Shown here one piece after another: positions 52,129 through 61,512 of a stretch of DNA of 64,000 nt (the stretch's first letter is position 1; each line of letters begins with the position of its first letter). Source of the stretch: Clostridiales bacterium (GTDB lineage: Bacteria > Bacillota > Clostridia > Christensenellales > Aristaeellaceae); the NCBI GenBank assembly GCA_004557125.1, contig SFET01000005.1:62001-126000 (forward strand), read 5' to 3'. The translations under genes were made by a program, and so were the position numbers. The notes beneath the pieces were generated by a model, which saw only the letters and a program-made list of their open reading frames with translations, was not told the origin of the DNA and ran no database searches.

Positions 52129-53804
52129 TCGGAAACAAATCCGGACGCACGCGCCAGAGGAAGGTTCGGCATGAGTTCGGCTTCTGGTCCATCGTCATCA
52201 TCGTGCTTCTGGTGCTGGCTGCGTTCTTCATCGTCTATCCCTTCGCGAAGCTGTTCTACCAGAGCTTCTTCCCCAAGGGCGGCGCGTTCTCGCTGAGCAA
52301 CTACGCCAAGTTCTTCTCGAAAAAGTACTACATGATGGGCCTGCGCAACAGCATGCTCATCTGCGTGTGCACCACCATCCTGGGCACGCTCATCGGCATC
52401 CCCATGGCCTACATCTCCACGCGCTTCAACATCTGGGGCAAGCGGATCATCAACATGGCCGTGGTGCTGTCCATGCTCTCCCCGCCCTTCATCGGCGCGT
52501 ACAGCTGGATCCTGCTGCTGGGCCGCGCGGGCTTCATCACCAAGCTGCTGGAGAAGATCGGCATCGAGATCGGCTCCATCTACGGCTTTCAGGGCATTCT
52601 GCTGGTGTTCACGCTGAAGCTCTTCCCCTACGTGTACATGTACGTGTCCACGGCGCTCAAGAACTTCGACTCCTCCCTGGAGGAGGCCAGCGAGAGCCTG
52701 GGTGTGCACGGCTTCAAGCGCATCTGGCACGTCACGCTGCCGGTGATCATGCCCACCATCCTGTCCGCAGCGCTGATCGTGTTCATGACCTCCCTGGCGG
52801 ACTTCGGCACGCCCATGCTCATCGGCGAGGGCTTCAAGACCCTGCCGGTCATGATCTACGAGCGCTACCTGTCCGAGGTGTCCTCCAACGCGTCCTTCGC
52901 AAGCACGCTGTCGGTGGTCATCGTGTGCTGCTCGCTGCTGGTGCTGGCGATCCAGAAGATCATCATCGCCCGCAAGAACTACACCATGAGCGCCATGCGT
53001 CCGCCGGAGGTCGTGTCCCTGTCCACCGGCAAGCGCATTCTGGCCACCTTTGCGGTGGGCTTCGTCGCGCTGCTGGCGGTGCTGCCGCAGATCACCGTGG
53101 TCGTCACCTCCTTCCTCAAGACCAACGGCCCGCTGTTTGTGAAGGGCTTCAGCCTGGACAGCTACCGCGCCATCCTGGGCAAGCTCTCCACCAACATCCG
53201 CAACACCTTCACCTTCTCGGTGATCGCCATCATCATCATGATGATCCTGGGTCTGCTGCTGGCCTACATCATCGTGCGGCGCAGGGGCAAGATCGCAAAC
53301 CTGCTGGACACGCTGGTGATGTTCCCCTACGTCATCCCCGGCTCGGTCCTCGGTATCAGCCTGATCCTGGCCTTCAACCAGAAGCCCTTCATCCTCACCG
53401 GAACGGTGCTGATCCTGGTGGTGTCCTACACCATACGAAAGCTGCCATTCACGCTGCGCTCCAGCATCGCCACGCTCTACCAGATCGACCCGGCCATCGA
53501 GGAGGCCTCGATCTCCCTGGGCGTGCCCCCGATGAAGACCTTCGCCAAGACCACGGCGATCCTGATGCTGCCGGGCATGCTCTCCGGCGCGGTGCTCAGC
53601 TTCATCGCGACCATCAACGAGCTGAGCTCCACCATCATCCTCTACTCAGGCAAGACGGGCACGATCTCCGTGGCCATCTACACCGAGATCTTCAAGGACG
53701 GCTACGGAACCGCCGCCGCGCTGGCGACGATCCTGACCGTCTCCACCGTCATCGCCCTGATCATCTTCGACAAGGTCTCCGGCGGCAAATCCGTCGTGGG
53801 CTGA
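52125..53804 (+). CDS. ABC importer permease, two fused membrane domains (FbpB type)
   Basis: A 559-residue membrane protein with about twelve helices and two permease domains, each with an EAA loop that docks the ATPase: SLEEASESLGVHGFKRIWHV near residue 185 and AIEEASISLGVPPMKTFAKT near 460. Fused permeases of this type pair with FbpA/FbpC-like proteins. Overlaps the ATPase gene by 4 bases. Ends the operon before a clear terminator. Confidence 0.93.
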   Translation: MIGNKSGRTRQRKVRHEFGFWSIVIIVLLVLAAFFIVYPFAKLFYQSFFPKGGAFSLSNYAKFFSKKYYMMGLRNSMLICVCTTILGTLIGIPMAYISTRFNIWGKRIINMAVVLSMLSPPFIGAYSWILLLGRAGFITKLLEKIGIEIGSIYGFQGILLVFTLKLFPYVYMYVSTALKNFDSSLEEASESLGVHGFKRIWHVTLPVIMPTILSAALIVFMTSLADFGTPMLIGEGFKTLPVMIYERYLSEVSSNASFASTLSVVIVCCSLLVLAIQKIIIARKNYTMSAMRPPEVVSLSTGKRILATFAVGFVALLAVLPQITVVVTSFLKTNGPLFVKGFSLDSYRAILGKLSTNIRNTFTFSVIAIIIMMILGLLLAYIIVRRRGKIANLLDTLVMFPYVIPGSVLGISLILAFNQKPFILTGTVLILVVSYTIRKLPFTLRSSIATLYQIDPAIEEASISLGVPPMKTFAKTTAILMLPGMLSGAVLSFIATINELSSTIILYSGKTGTISVAIYTEIFKDGYGTAAALATILTVSTVIALIIFDKVSGGKSVVG

Positions 53805-53825
53805 GCGCGAACCAAAACGACAGAA

Positions 53826-53858
53826 CGCCCGATGCCAGAAGGCATCGGGCGCAATTTC
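53826..53858 (+). terminator. Terminator of the ABC importer operon
   Basis: CGCCCGATGCC pairs perfectly with GGCATCGGGCG around AGAA, then CAATTTCTTT. Confidence 0.75.
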
Positions 53859-53866
53859 TTTGCCTT

Positions 53867-54265
53867 TTAAAAGGTTACGCCGGAGCAGAGGATCACATTC
53901 GCATAGGACGTGCACTCGCCCGTGCGCACCACGGCCTTGCTGGAAGCCGTCCGGCGCTTGAACTCCTCGTGGGGCACGTAGTCCACCTGCACCCTCTCGC
54001 CGAAGCGCGAAAGAATCGCCTCGTGCATCTCCGGCGAGACCGTGCGAATCTCCTCCGCAAGGATGATTCTCTCCACGCACAGCTCCTCCAGGATGGTGTC
54101 CAACACCTCCAGAAAGCGCGGCACGCCTTTTTTCAGCGCCAGATCGATGCGCTGCACGCCGTCCGGCACCGGCAGGCCGCAGTCGCCCACCGTCAGCATG
54201 TCCGTGTGGCCCATCCGGGAGATCACCGAAGAAATCTCCGAGTTCAACAGAACCGTTTTCCGCAT
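53867..54265 (-). CDS. D-ribose pyranase / RbsD-FucU family protein
   Basis: Speeds conversion between pyranose and furanose ring forms of ribose, or the anomers of fucose. The 132-residue protein has MRKTVLLNSEISSVISRMGH at the N-terminus, with the catalytic His of MGHTD, then VGDCGLPVPDGVQRIDLALK and a C-terminal YANVILCSGVTF. ATG 54265 follows GGGAGG by 9 bases. No ribokinase or ribose importer is beside it, so the exact sugar is not fixed. Confidence 0.9.
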   Translation of the reverse strand: MRKTVLLNSEISSVISRMGHTDMLTVGDCGLPVPDGVQRIDLALKKGVPRFLEVLDTILEELCVERIILAEEIRTVSPEMHEAILSRFGERVQVDYVPHEEFKRRTASSKAVVRTGECTSYANVILCSGVTF

Positions 54266-54304
54266 AATTCCAAGCCTCCCATTCGTTTCCATGTGGATGG
54301 CTCT

Positions 54305-54333
54305 ATTTTAATCCAATTTTCGCGCAAAAGCAA
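54305..54333 (-). promoter_or_regulatory. Promoter of the RbsD-like gene
   Basis: Minus-strand TTGCTT (54333-54328), 17-base spacer, TAAAAT (54310-54305). Confidence 0.6.
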
Positions 54334-54474
54334 CCTTCCGATGCACGGGCCGCAGGGACGGACAGCGCGCCGTCCGGCAGAGCGGGTGCGGCTTCGGCAC
54401 TGAAGGCGCGATCCACAAGTCCATCATTCCGGTGGCGCGCCACGGATTTTCCCGTCGAAATCCGCAGGATTCTG

Positions 54475-54483
54475 TGGTATAAT
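54475..54483 (+). promoter_or_regulatory. Extended -10 promoter of the methyltransferase gene
   Basis: TGGTATAAT at 54475-54483 is an extended -10 hexamer; no good -35. It lies 46 bases ahead of the ATG. Confidence 0.55.
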
Positions 54484-54528
54484 GGCGAAAAGAGCTGCCG
54501 AAGGGCAGATTGAAGCGGAGGCGATCTG

Positions 54529-55287
54529 ATGAACATTCAATGGGATGCGGAAAAGTACAGCGCGGATTTTTCCTTCGTGCACCGCTACGGCAACACCGTG
54601 ATGGAGCTGCTGACTGCGCCGGAGGGCGCAAGCGTGCTGGATCTGGGCTGCGGCAACGGTGCGCTGACCGCAGCGCTGCGGGAGCGCGGCTATGCGGCGC
54701 GGGGCCTGGACGGCTCCGCTTCCCAGCTGGAAATCGCCCGGCGCGACCATCCCGGAATCGAATTCCTCCAGGCGGACGCCACGGATTTCTCCCTGCCGGA
54801 GCCCGTGGATGCGGTCTTTTCCAACGCCGTGCTCCACTGGATCGACCGCAATCTCCAGCCGAAGCTGCTGCGCTGCGTGCACGACGCCCTGAAGCCCGGC
54901 GGCGAATTCGTGTTCGAATGCGGCGGATTCGGCAACAACCGGCGCATCCACGCGGCGATGGATCGTGCCTTTGCCGATCGCGGCTTCCGTTACAGCATGC
55001 CCTTCTGCTTCCCAACCATCGGCGAATACGCTGCGCTCCTGGAGTGCGCGGGCTTTCGGGTGGAATATGCCATCCTTTTCGAACGTCCCACGCCCCTCAA
55101 GGGGGAAAGCGGCATGCGCGACTGGATCGACATGTTCCTCCGCACGCCCTTTTCCGTCATCGCGGATCCGGCCGTGCAAGCGGAGATCAAGGCCGCTGCG
55201 GTGGAGCAGCTCCGGCGCGAACTGTACGCCGACGGCCAGTGGTTGGCCGATTACGTTCGCCTGCGGATGCGCGCCGTGCGGCTCTGA
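54529..55287 (+). CDS. Class I SAM-dependent methyltransferase (Tam-like)
   Basis: A 252-residue cytosolic enzyme. SAM motif I is SVLDLGCGNGALTAALRERG near residue 38, motif II acid in GLDGSASQLEIARRDHPG, and VDAVFSNAVLHWIDRN is the Tam-type motif that resembles trans-aconitate methyltransferase. C-terminal ALLECAGFRVEYAILFERPT is typical. The acceptor is unknown. AAGCGGAGG RBS. No operon partner; the next element is the T-box. Confidence 0.88.
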   Translation: MNIQWDAEKYSADFSFVHRYGNTVMELLTAPEGASVLDLGCGNGALTAALRERGYAARGLDGSASQLEIARRDHPGIEFLQADATDFSLPEPVDAVFSNAVLHWIDRNLQPKLLRCVHDALKPGGEFVFECGGFGNNRRIHAAMDRAFADRGFRYSMPFCFPTIGEYAALLECAGFRVEYAILFERPTPLKGESGMRDWIDMFLRTPFSVIADPAVQAEIKAAAVEQLRRELYADGQWLADYVRLRMRAVRL

Positions 55288-55322
55288 TCAAACCCAGCGT
55301 ACAAATTTTTTCAAAATTTGGG

Positions 55323-55351
55323 TTGACAGATTTCAAAAAGCGTGTTATCAT
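55323..55351 (+). promoter_or_regulatory. Promoter of the T-box leader
   Basis: TTGACA (55323-55328), 17-base spacer, TATCAT (55346-55351). Confidence 0.75.
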
Positions 55352-55357
55352 AGCACC

Positions 55358-55642
55358 CAACAGCCGAATATCATATCTGAAAAGACGATGACGAAGACGG
55401 TTGGAACCGATGCTTTCAGAGAGCCGGTGGATGCTGCGAACCGGCAACAGGAGTTCCGCAAACCTATCACTTCCGAGTTGAAGGCCTGAAACATCAATGG
55501 CGAGTAGGGGCTTCCGTGAATGCTGCGTGAACGCATAGGGCTTGATGGAGCCCGAAGAGGTGGCAGCCGCAGGGTTGCAATTTGAGTGGTACCGCGAGTG
55601 TTTTACACCCGTCTCAAAGCAAGCGCTTTGGGACGGTTTTTT
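55358..55642 (+). promoter_or_regulatory. T-box riboswitch, specifier ATC (tRNA-Ile)
   Basis: Stem I elements are visible: AGAGAGCCGGTGG and TGCTGCGAACCGGC (55419-55446), then the specifier segment CCTATCACTTCCGAG, where ATC at 55466-55468 precedes the conserved A. The T-box itself is GTGGTACCGCG (55586-55596); its TGGT bulge fits a tRNA with A73, as tRNA-Ile has. A terminator CCGTCTCAAAGC / GCTTTGGGACGG with TTTTTT ends at 55642. Uncharged tRNA should favour read-through into the acyl-CoA ligase gene. Specifier identity is my reading of one loop. Confidence 0.9.
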
Positions 55643-55672
55643 ATTTACTCCAACGGAAGGAAGGACTGGATC

Positions 55673-57934
55673 ATGAACAATTCTCTCACCCAGCTTCAGG
55701 AGATCGCGCTGCGCATCCGGGACATGCGCGAGATTCTGGGCCTGTCCATCGCTGAAATGGCGCACAACACCGGTCTGGATGAGCCGACCTATCTGCAGTA
55801 TGAAAGCGGCAGCGTGGATCTGCCCTTCACCTTTATTCATAAGTGCTCCCAGACCTTCGGCATCGAGATGACCGAGCTGCTGGAGGGTCACAGCGCCCAC
55901 CTGTCCAACTACGCCATCACGCGCAAGGGCAAGGGCCTGACCACCGCCAAGGAGGACGGCATCACCATCCAGAATCTGGCGCCCATGTTCCGCAACAAGC
56001 TGGCCGAGCCCTACTGGGTGAAGTACGAATATTCCGCCGAGCAGCAGAACCAGCCCATCCACACCACCACCCACTCCGGCCAGGAGTTCGACCTGGTCAT
56101 CAGCGGCACGCTGATGGTGCGCGTGGGCGACCGCACCGAGGTGCTGCACGAGGGCGACAGCATCATCTACAATTCCTCCGCACCCCACGGCATGATCGCC
56201 GTGGACGGCAAGGACTGCACCTTCCTGGCCATGGTTCTGCCGGGCGAGGAGGTCTCCGAGCACGAGGTGCGCAAGACGCTGGTGCCCACCCACAAGGATG
56301 CGCCGCTGGTTGCCGAGCGCTTCATCGACTGCGTGGAGGATGAGAACGGCGCGCTCCAGTCCATCTCCTTCAGGAACGAGAACAAGTTCAACTTCGCCTT
56401 CGACATCGTAGACGCGGTTGCGGACAAGTACCCCGACAAGCTGGCCATGCTGCACCTGGACGTGAACCAGAACGAGCGCCGCTTCAGCTTCATGGACATG
56501 AAGCGCCTGTCCGCGCAGGCGGTGAACTACTTCCGCTCCTTGGGCATCGAGCGCGGCGACCGCGTGCTGGTGGTGCTCAAGCGCCACTGGCAGTTCTGGC
56601 CCGTGATGCTGGCGCTGCACAAGCTGGGCGCAATCGCCATCCCGGCCACCAACCAGCTGGTCGCCCACGACTTTGAGTACCGCTTCAACGCGGCGGGCGT
56701 CACAGCCATCCTGTGCACCGCCGACGGCGACGTGGCCCATCAGGTGGATCTCTCCCTGGAGAACTCCCCCACGCTGCGCACCCGCATCATCGTGGGCGGC
56801 GCGCGCGAGGGCTGGCACAATTACGATACCGAGAGCCTGCTCTTCACCCACAAGTACGATCGCCCGGAGAACGCCCCCTGCGGCGAGGACCCGATGCTGA
56901 TGTTCTTCACCTCCGGCACCACCGGCTATCCGAAGATCGCCACCCACAACTACAAGTACGCCCTGGGCCACTTCATCACCGCGAAGTACTGGCACTGCGT
57001 GCAGCGCGACGGCCTGCACCTGACCATCTCCGACACCGGCTGGGGCAAGGCGCTGTGGGGCAAGTTCTACGGCCAGTGGCTGTGCGAGGGCGCGGTGTTC
57101 ACCTACGACTTCGACCGCTTCGACGCCGCTCAGATCCTGCCCATGTTCGCCAAGTACCACATCACCACCTTCTGCGCGCCGCCGACCATGCTGCGCATGC
57201 TGTGCAAGCAGGACATCAGCAAGTACGACCTGTCCTCCATCAAGCACATGACCACCGCCGGCGAGGCCCTGAACCCCGAGGTCTATCGCCTGTTCGAGGA
57301 AAAGACCGGCCTTCAGATCATGGAGGGCTTCGGTCAGACCGAAACCACGCTGTCGGTGGCCAATCTGGTGGGCAATCCCCACAAGGTGGGCAGCATGGGC
57401 CGTCCCACGCCCCTGTACGACATCTGCCTGCTGGACGCCGACGGCAACCCCGTCACCCCCGGCGAGAACGGCGAAATCTGCATCCGCGTCAGCGAGGGCG
57501 CCCCCTGCGGCCTGTTCATGGGCTACTACCGCGATCAGGAGAAGACCGACGAGGTGCTGCACGACGGCTGGTACCACACCGGCGACGTCGCCTGGCAGGA
57601 TGAGGACGGCTTCCTGACCTACGTCAGCCGCGTGGACGACGTGATCAAGTCCTCCGGCTACCGCATCGGGCCGTTCGAGATCGAATCCGTCATCATGGAG
57701 CTGCCCTACGTGCTGGAGTGCGGCGTGTCCGCCGCCCCGGACGAGGTGCGCGGCCAGGTGGTCAAGGCCAGCGTCGTGCTGACCCCCGGCACCGAGGGCA
57801 CCGACGCGCTCAAGAAGGAGATTCAGAACTACGTCAAGGAGCACACCGCGCCCTACAAGTACCCGCGCATCGTGGTGTTCCGCGACGAGCTGCCCAAGAC
57901 CATTAGCGGCAAGATTCAGCGCAACAAGCTGTAA
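55673..57934 (+). CDS. XRE helix-turn-helix / cupin / AMP-forming acyl-CoA synthetase fusion
   Basis: A 753-residue three-domain protein. Residues ~8-70 are an XRE-type HTH (IRDMREILGLSIAEMAHNTG), ~105-190 a cupin (HTHSGQEFDLVISGTLMVRV-like core with HHGM pattern), and ~225-753 an adenylating acyl-CoA synthetase: MFFTSGTTGYPKIATHNYKY, GFGQTETTLSVANLVG, WYHTGDVAWQDEDGFLTYVS and catalytic Lys in KTISGKIQRNKL. The ligase is closest in style to medium/short-chain acyl-CoA synthetases. The acyl substrate is inferred to be branched short-chain from the VOR-ilvE neighbours. The HTH could allow autoregulation. Confidence 0.9.
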   Translation: MNNSLTQLQEIALRIRDMREILGLSIAEMAHNTGLDEPTYLQYESGSVDLPFTFIHKCSQTFGIEMTELLEGHSAHLSNYAITRKGKGLTTAKEDGITIQNLAPMFRNKLAEPYWVKYEYSAEQQNQPIHTTTHSGQEFDLVISGTLMVRVGDRTEVLHEGDSIIYNSSAPHGMIAVDGKDCTFLAMVLPGEEVSEHEVRKTLVPTHKDAPLVAERFIDCVEDENGALQSISFRNENKFNFAFDIVDAVADKYPDKLAMLHLDVNQNERRFSFMDMKRLSAQAVNYFRSLGIERGDRVLVVLKRHWQFWPVMLALHKLGAIAIPATNQLVAHDFEYRFNAAGVTAILCTADGDVAHQVDLSLENSPTLRTRIIVGGAREGWHNYDTESLLFTHKYDRPENAPCGEDPMLMFFTSGTTGYPKIATHNYKYALGHFITAKYWHCVQRDGLHLTISDTGWGKALWGKFYGQWLCEGAVFTYDFDRFDAAQILPMFAKYHITTFCAPPTMLRMLCKQDISKYDLSSIKHMTTAGEALNPEVYRLFEEKTGLQIMEGFGQTETTLSVANLVGNPHKVGSMGRPTPLYDICLLDADGNPVTPGENGEICIRVSEGAPCGLFMGYYRDQEKTDEVLHDGWYHTGDVAWQDEDGFLTYVSRVDDVIKSSGYRIGPFEIESVIMELPYVLECGVSAAPDEVRGQVVKASVVLTPGTEGTDALKKEIQNYVKEHTAPYKYPRIVVFRDELPKTISGKIQRNKL

Positions 57935-57983
57935 AATATCGGCCTGAGGTCAACAATGTTCACGCTATGACGAACGTTATTCG

Positions 57984-58012
57984 TTGACAAACCTCCGTAA
58001 ATGCGGTAATAT
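57984..58012 (+). promoter_or_regulatory. Second promoter, ahead of the VOR operon
   Basis: TTGACA (57984-57989), 17-base spacer, TAATAT (58007-58012). Confidence 0.7.
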
Positions 58013-58018
58013 GGATGC

Positions 58019-58153
58019 AGCCATACACAGTGGCGGAGAACGTCCGGGCGAAGCGCCCAGAACCGGCAGCCGCATAAGCTGCGTTGGAATTGACCGCAAT
58101 CAGGAATCAACAGCGCTCGTCTCAAAGAACTCTCTTTGCAGACGGGCGTTTTT
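58019..58153 (+). promoter_or_regulatory. Orphan structured leader ending in an intrinsic terminator
   Basis: About 95 nt with small stems (GGGCG/CGCCC at 58047-58062, GCAGC/GCTGC at 58067-58083) precede a terminator CGCTCGTCT-CAAAG / CTTTG-CAGACGGGCG with TTTTT at 58149-58153. It has the layout of a transcriptional riboswitch. It contains ACCGC and shares CGTCTCAAAG with the T-box terminator upstream, so it may be a decayed or minimal T-box, but the canonical TGGNACCGCG is broken. I match no other known class. Confidence 0.5.
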
Positions 58154-58217
58154 CAAAACGGGCCCCGGACAGATTCTTCCTATATATAAGGCGGCGATCC
58201 GCCGGAAAGGACAGGGC

Positions 58218-58880
58218 ATGGACTTCAAGCGCATCACGCTGCTCTCCGGGCACTACGGCAGCGGCAAGACCAACATCGCGGTGAACCTGGCGCTTCAGCT
58301 GAGGAAGTCGCGGGAGAAGGTGGCAATCGCCGATGTCGACATCGTGAACCCCTACTTCCGCAGCAAGGACTCCCAGGCGGAGCTTGAAAGGGCGGGCGTG
58401 CGGCTGATCTGCTCGGAATTCGCCAGCTCCAACGTGGATCTGCCCGCCCTTCCCCAGGACGTGTACGCCATCACGGACGATCCCGGCCTCACGGCGGTGA
58501 TCGACGTGGGCGGCGACGATCGCGGCGCGCTGGCGCTGGGCCGCTGGCGGGACGCGATCCTCGCGGAGGACAACTACGAGATGCTGCTGGTCGTCAACCG
58601 CTTCCGCCCCCTCACCCGGGACGCTTCCTCCACGCTGGAGGTGCTGCGGGAGATCGAAGCGGCGTGCCGCATGCCGTTCACCGCGGTGGTGAACAACTCA
58701 AACCTCGGAGAGGAGACCACGGCGGAAACCGTGCTCGCATCCCAGGAGTACGCCCGGGAGGTCTGCCGCCTGAGCGGACTTCCACTTAAGATGACCACCG
58801 TGCCCGAGCAGCTCTATCCCGGGCTGAAGGGCCAGATTGAAGATTTGTTCCCGCTGAAATTGCAGGAGAAGATCGTATAA
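58218..58880 (+). CDS. MinD/CobQ-type P-loop ATPase, first gene of the VOR operon
   Basis: A 220-residue cytosolic NTPase with a deviant Walker A (LLSGHYGSGKTNIAVNLALQ), then VAIADVDIVNPYFRSKDSQA and TAVIDVGGDDRGALALGRWR, the SIMIBI-class pattern. Similar genes are common next to 2-oxoacid:ferredoxin oxidoreductases in Clostridia. A role in cofactor or iron-sulfur assembly is possible but unproven. AAGGA RBS, 32 bases from the ferredoxin subunit gene. Confidence 0.8.
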   Translation: MDFKRITLLSGHYGSGKTNIAVNLALQLRKSREKVAIADVDIVNPYFRSKDSQAELERAGVRLICSEFASSNVDLPALPQDVYAITDDPGLTAVIDVGGDDRGALALGRWRDAILAEDNYEMLLVVNRFRPLTRDASSTLEVLREIEAACRMPFTAVVNNSNLGEETTAETVLASQEYAREVCRLSGLPLKMTTVPEQLYPGLKGQIEDLFPLKLQEKIV

Positions 58881-58912
58881 CCGTCAACAAAGATAGAAGA
58901 GAGGAATACAAC

Positions 58913-59119
58913 ATGGCAAAGCTGACATTCCAGATCGACCGCTGCAAGGGCTGCGGCCTCTGCGTGAACGCCTGTCCCAAGGGACTGCTGGCCATTGCCA
59001 AGGACAAGATCAACCAGAAGGGCCACCATCCGTCGGAGCTGACCGACCCGGAGGCCTGCATCGGCTGTGCGTCCTGCGCAATCATGTGCCCGGACTGCGT
59101 CATTCAAGTGGAAAGGTAA
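58913..59119 (+). CDS. 2-oxoacid:ferredoxin oxidoreductase delta subunit (2x[4Fe-4S])
   Basis: A 68-residue ferredoxin-type subunit that passes electrons to the free ferredoxin pool. Two classical clusters are visible: CKGCGLCVNACPK near residue 10 and CIGCASCAIMCPDC near 48. GAGAGGAA precedes ATG 58913. The gene order delta-alpha-beta-gamma matches vor/kor operons. Confidence 0.92.
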   Translation: MAKLTFQIDRCKGCGLCVNACPKGLLAIAKDKINQKGHHPSELTDPEACIGCASCAIMCPDCVIQVER

Positions 59120-59128
59120 GGTGACAAC

Positions 59129-60195
<1,067 letters not shown>

Positions 60196-60196
<1 letters not shown>

Positions 60197-60948
60197 TGGC
60201 TGTCGTATTCAAAAAGCCCCACGCGCTGACGGACGCGATTCTGCACTACTGCCCCGGCTGCACCCACGGCATCATTCACCGTCTGGTGGCCGAGTGCATC
60301 GATGAGCTGGGCATCGAGGGCAAGACCATCGGCGTAGTTCCGGTGGGCTGCTCCGTCATGGCCTACAACTACTTCAACTGCGACTGCGCCGAGGCCGCCC
60401 ACGGCCGCGCACCAGCGGTGGCCACCGGCATCAAGCGCTGCGAGCCGGACCGCGTGGTGTTCTCCTACCAGGGCGACGGCGACCTGGCCTCCATCGGCAC
60501 CGCCGAGACCGTGCACGCCGCGGCCCGCAACGAAAACATCACCGTCATCTTCGTCAACAACGCCATCTACGGCATGACCGGCGGTCAGATGGCCCCCACC
60601 TCCCTGCCCGGACAGGTGACCCAGACCTCCCCCTACGGCAGAGACGTGAACCACTGCGGCTATCCGGTGAAGGTCTGCGAGATGCTCTCCGAGCTGGACG
60701 GCCCCGAGTATCTGGAGCGCGTCGCCGTCAACAGCGTCAAGAACATCCGTGCCGCCAAGAAGGCCATCAAGAAGGCCTTCCAGAACCAAATTGACGGCAA
60801 GGGCTTCTCGCTGGTCGAGGTACTCTCCACCTGCCCCACCAACTGGGGCATGACGCCGGTGAAGGCGCTCTCCTGGGTGGACGAAAAGATGATTCCCTAC
60901 TATCCCCTGGGCGTTTACAAGGACAGAAGCGCCGGAAAGGAGAGCTGA
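60196..60948 (+). CDS. 2-oxoacid:ferredoxin oxidoreductase beta subunit (TPP-binding)
   Basis: A 250-residue subunit holding thiamine diphosphate. Cys-rich start ILHYCPGCTHGIIHRLVAEC, cluster or cofactor Cys in GVVPVGCSVMAYNYFNCDCA, and the TPP motif GDGDLASIGTAET, about 25 residues before FVNNAIYGMTGGQMAP. The distribution of motifs fits VOR/KOR enzymes. Starts at the final base of the alpha stop. Confidence 0.93.
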
Positions 60949-60950
60949 GC

Positions 60951-61484
60951 ATGACCCATTCCTATCTGATCGCGGGCTTCGGCGGACAGGGCCTGCTGTT
61001 CGCGGGCAAGTTCCTGGCCTACAAGGGCCTGCTGGAAAACAAGGAGGTTTCCTGGCTCCCCTCCTACGGCCCGGAGATGCGCGGCGGCACCGCCAGCTGC
61101 TCCGTCATCATCGGCGACGAGCTCGTGGGCTCCCCCATCGTGGAGCACCCCGACGTGCTGATGGTCATGAACCTGCCCTCACTGAACCGTTACGAGCAGG
61201 CGGTACAGCCGGGCGGCACGATCTTCGTGGACTCCTCTCTGGTGGAGCGCAAGGTGGAGCGCAGCGACGTGAAGGCCATCTACGTGCCCGCCACCCGCCT
61301 GGCCGTCGAGAACGACATGACCACCCTGGCCAACATGATCCTCACCGGACGAATTCTTGCGGAAATGGGCGAATTCGACATGGACAGCGTGCAGGCCGCC
61401 CTGAAGAAGGTCGTCTCCGCCAAACACCCCGAGATGTTCGACCTCAACCTGAAGGCACTTCAGATTGGCCGCGACTTCAAATAA
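60951..61484 (+). CDS. 2-oxoacid:ferredoxin oxidoreductase gamma subunit
   Basis: A 177-residue subunit with the CoA-associated gamma fold: LIAGFGGQGLLFAGKFLAYK near the start, VSWLPSYGPEMRGGTASCSV in the middle, and VENDMTTLANMILTGRILAE later. It starts two bases after the beta gene, with GGAAAGGAGAG as RBS, and completes the four-subunit enzyme. Confidence 0.93.
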   Translation: MTHSYLIAGFGGQGLLFAGKFLAYKGLLENKEVSWLPSYGPEMRGGTASCSVIIGDELVGSPIVEHPDVLMVMNLPSLNRYEQAVQPGGTIFVDSSLVERKVERSDVKAIYVPATRLAVENDMTTLANMILTGRILAEMGEFDMDSVQAALKKVVSAKHPEMFDLNLKALQIGRDFK

Positions 61485-61512
61485 TCCCACTTATCGAACG
61501 GAGGAAAAGACA

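Noticed and set aside
55187..57844. 885-codon minus-strand ORF
   Set aside because: Antisense shadow of the acyl-CoA ligase gene and it would run through the T-box.
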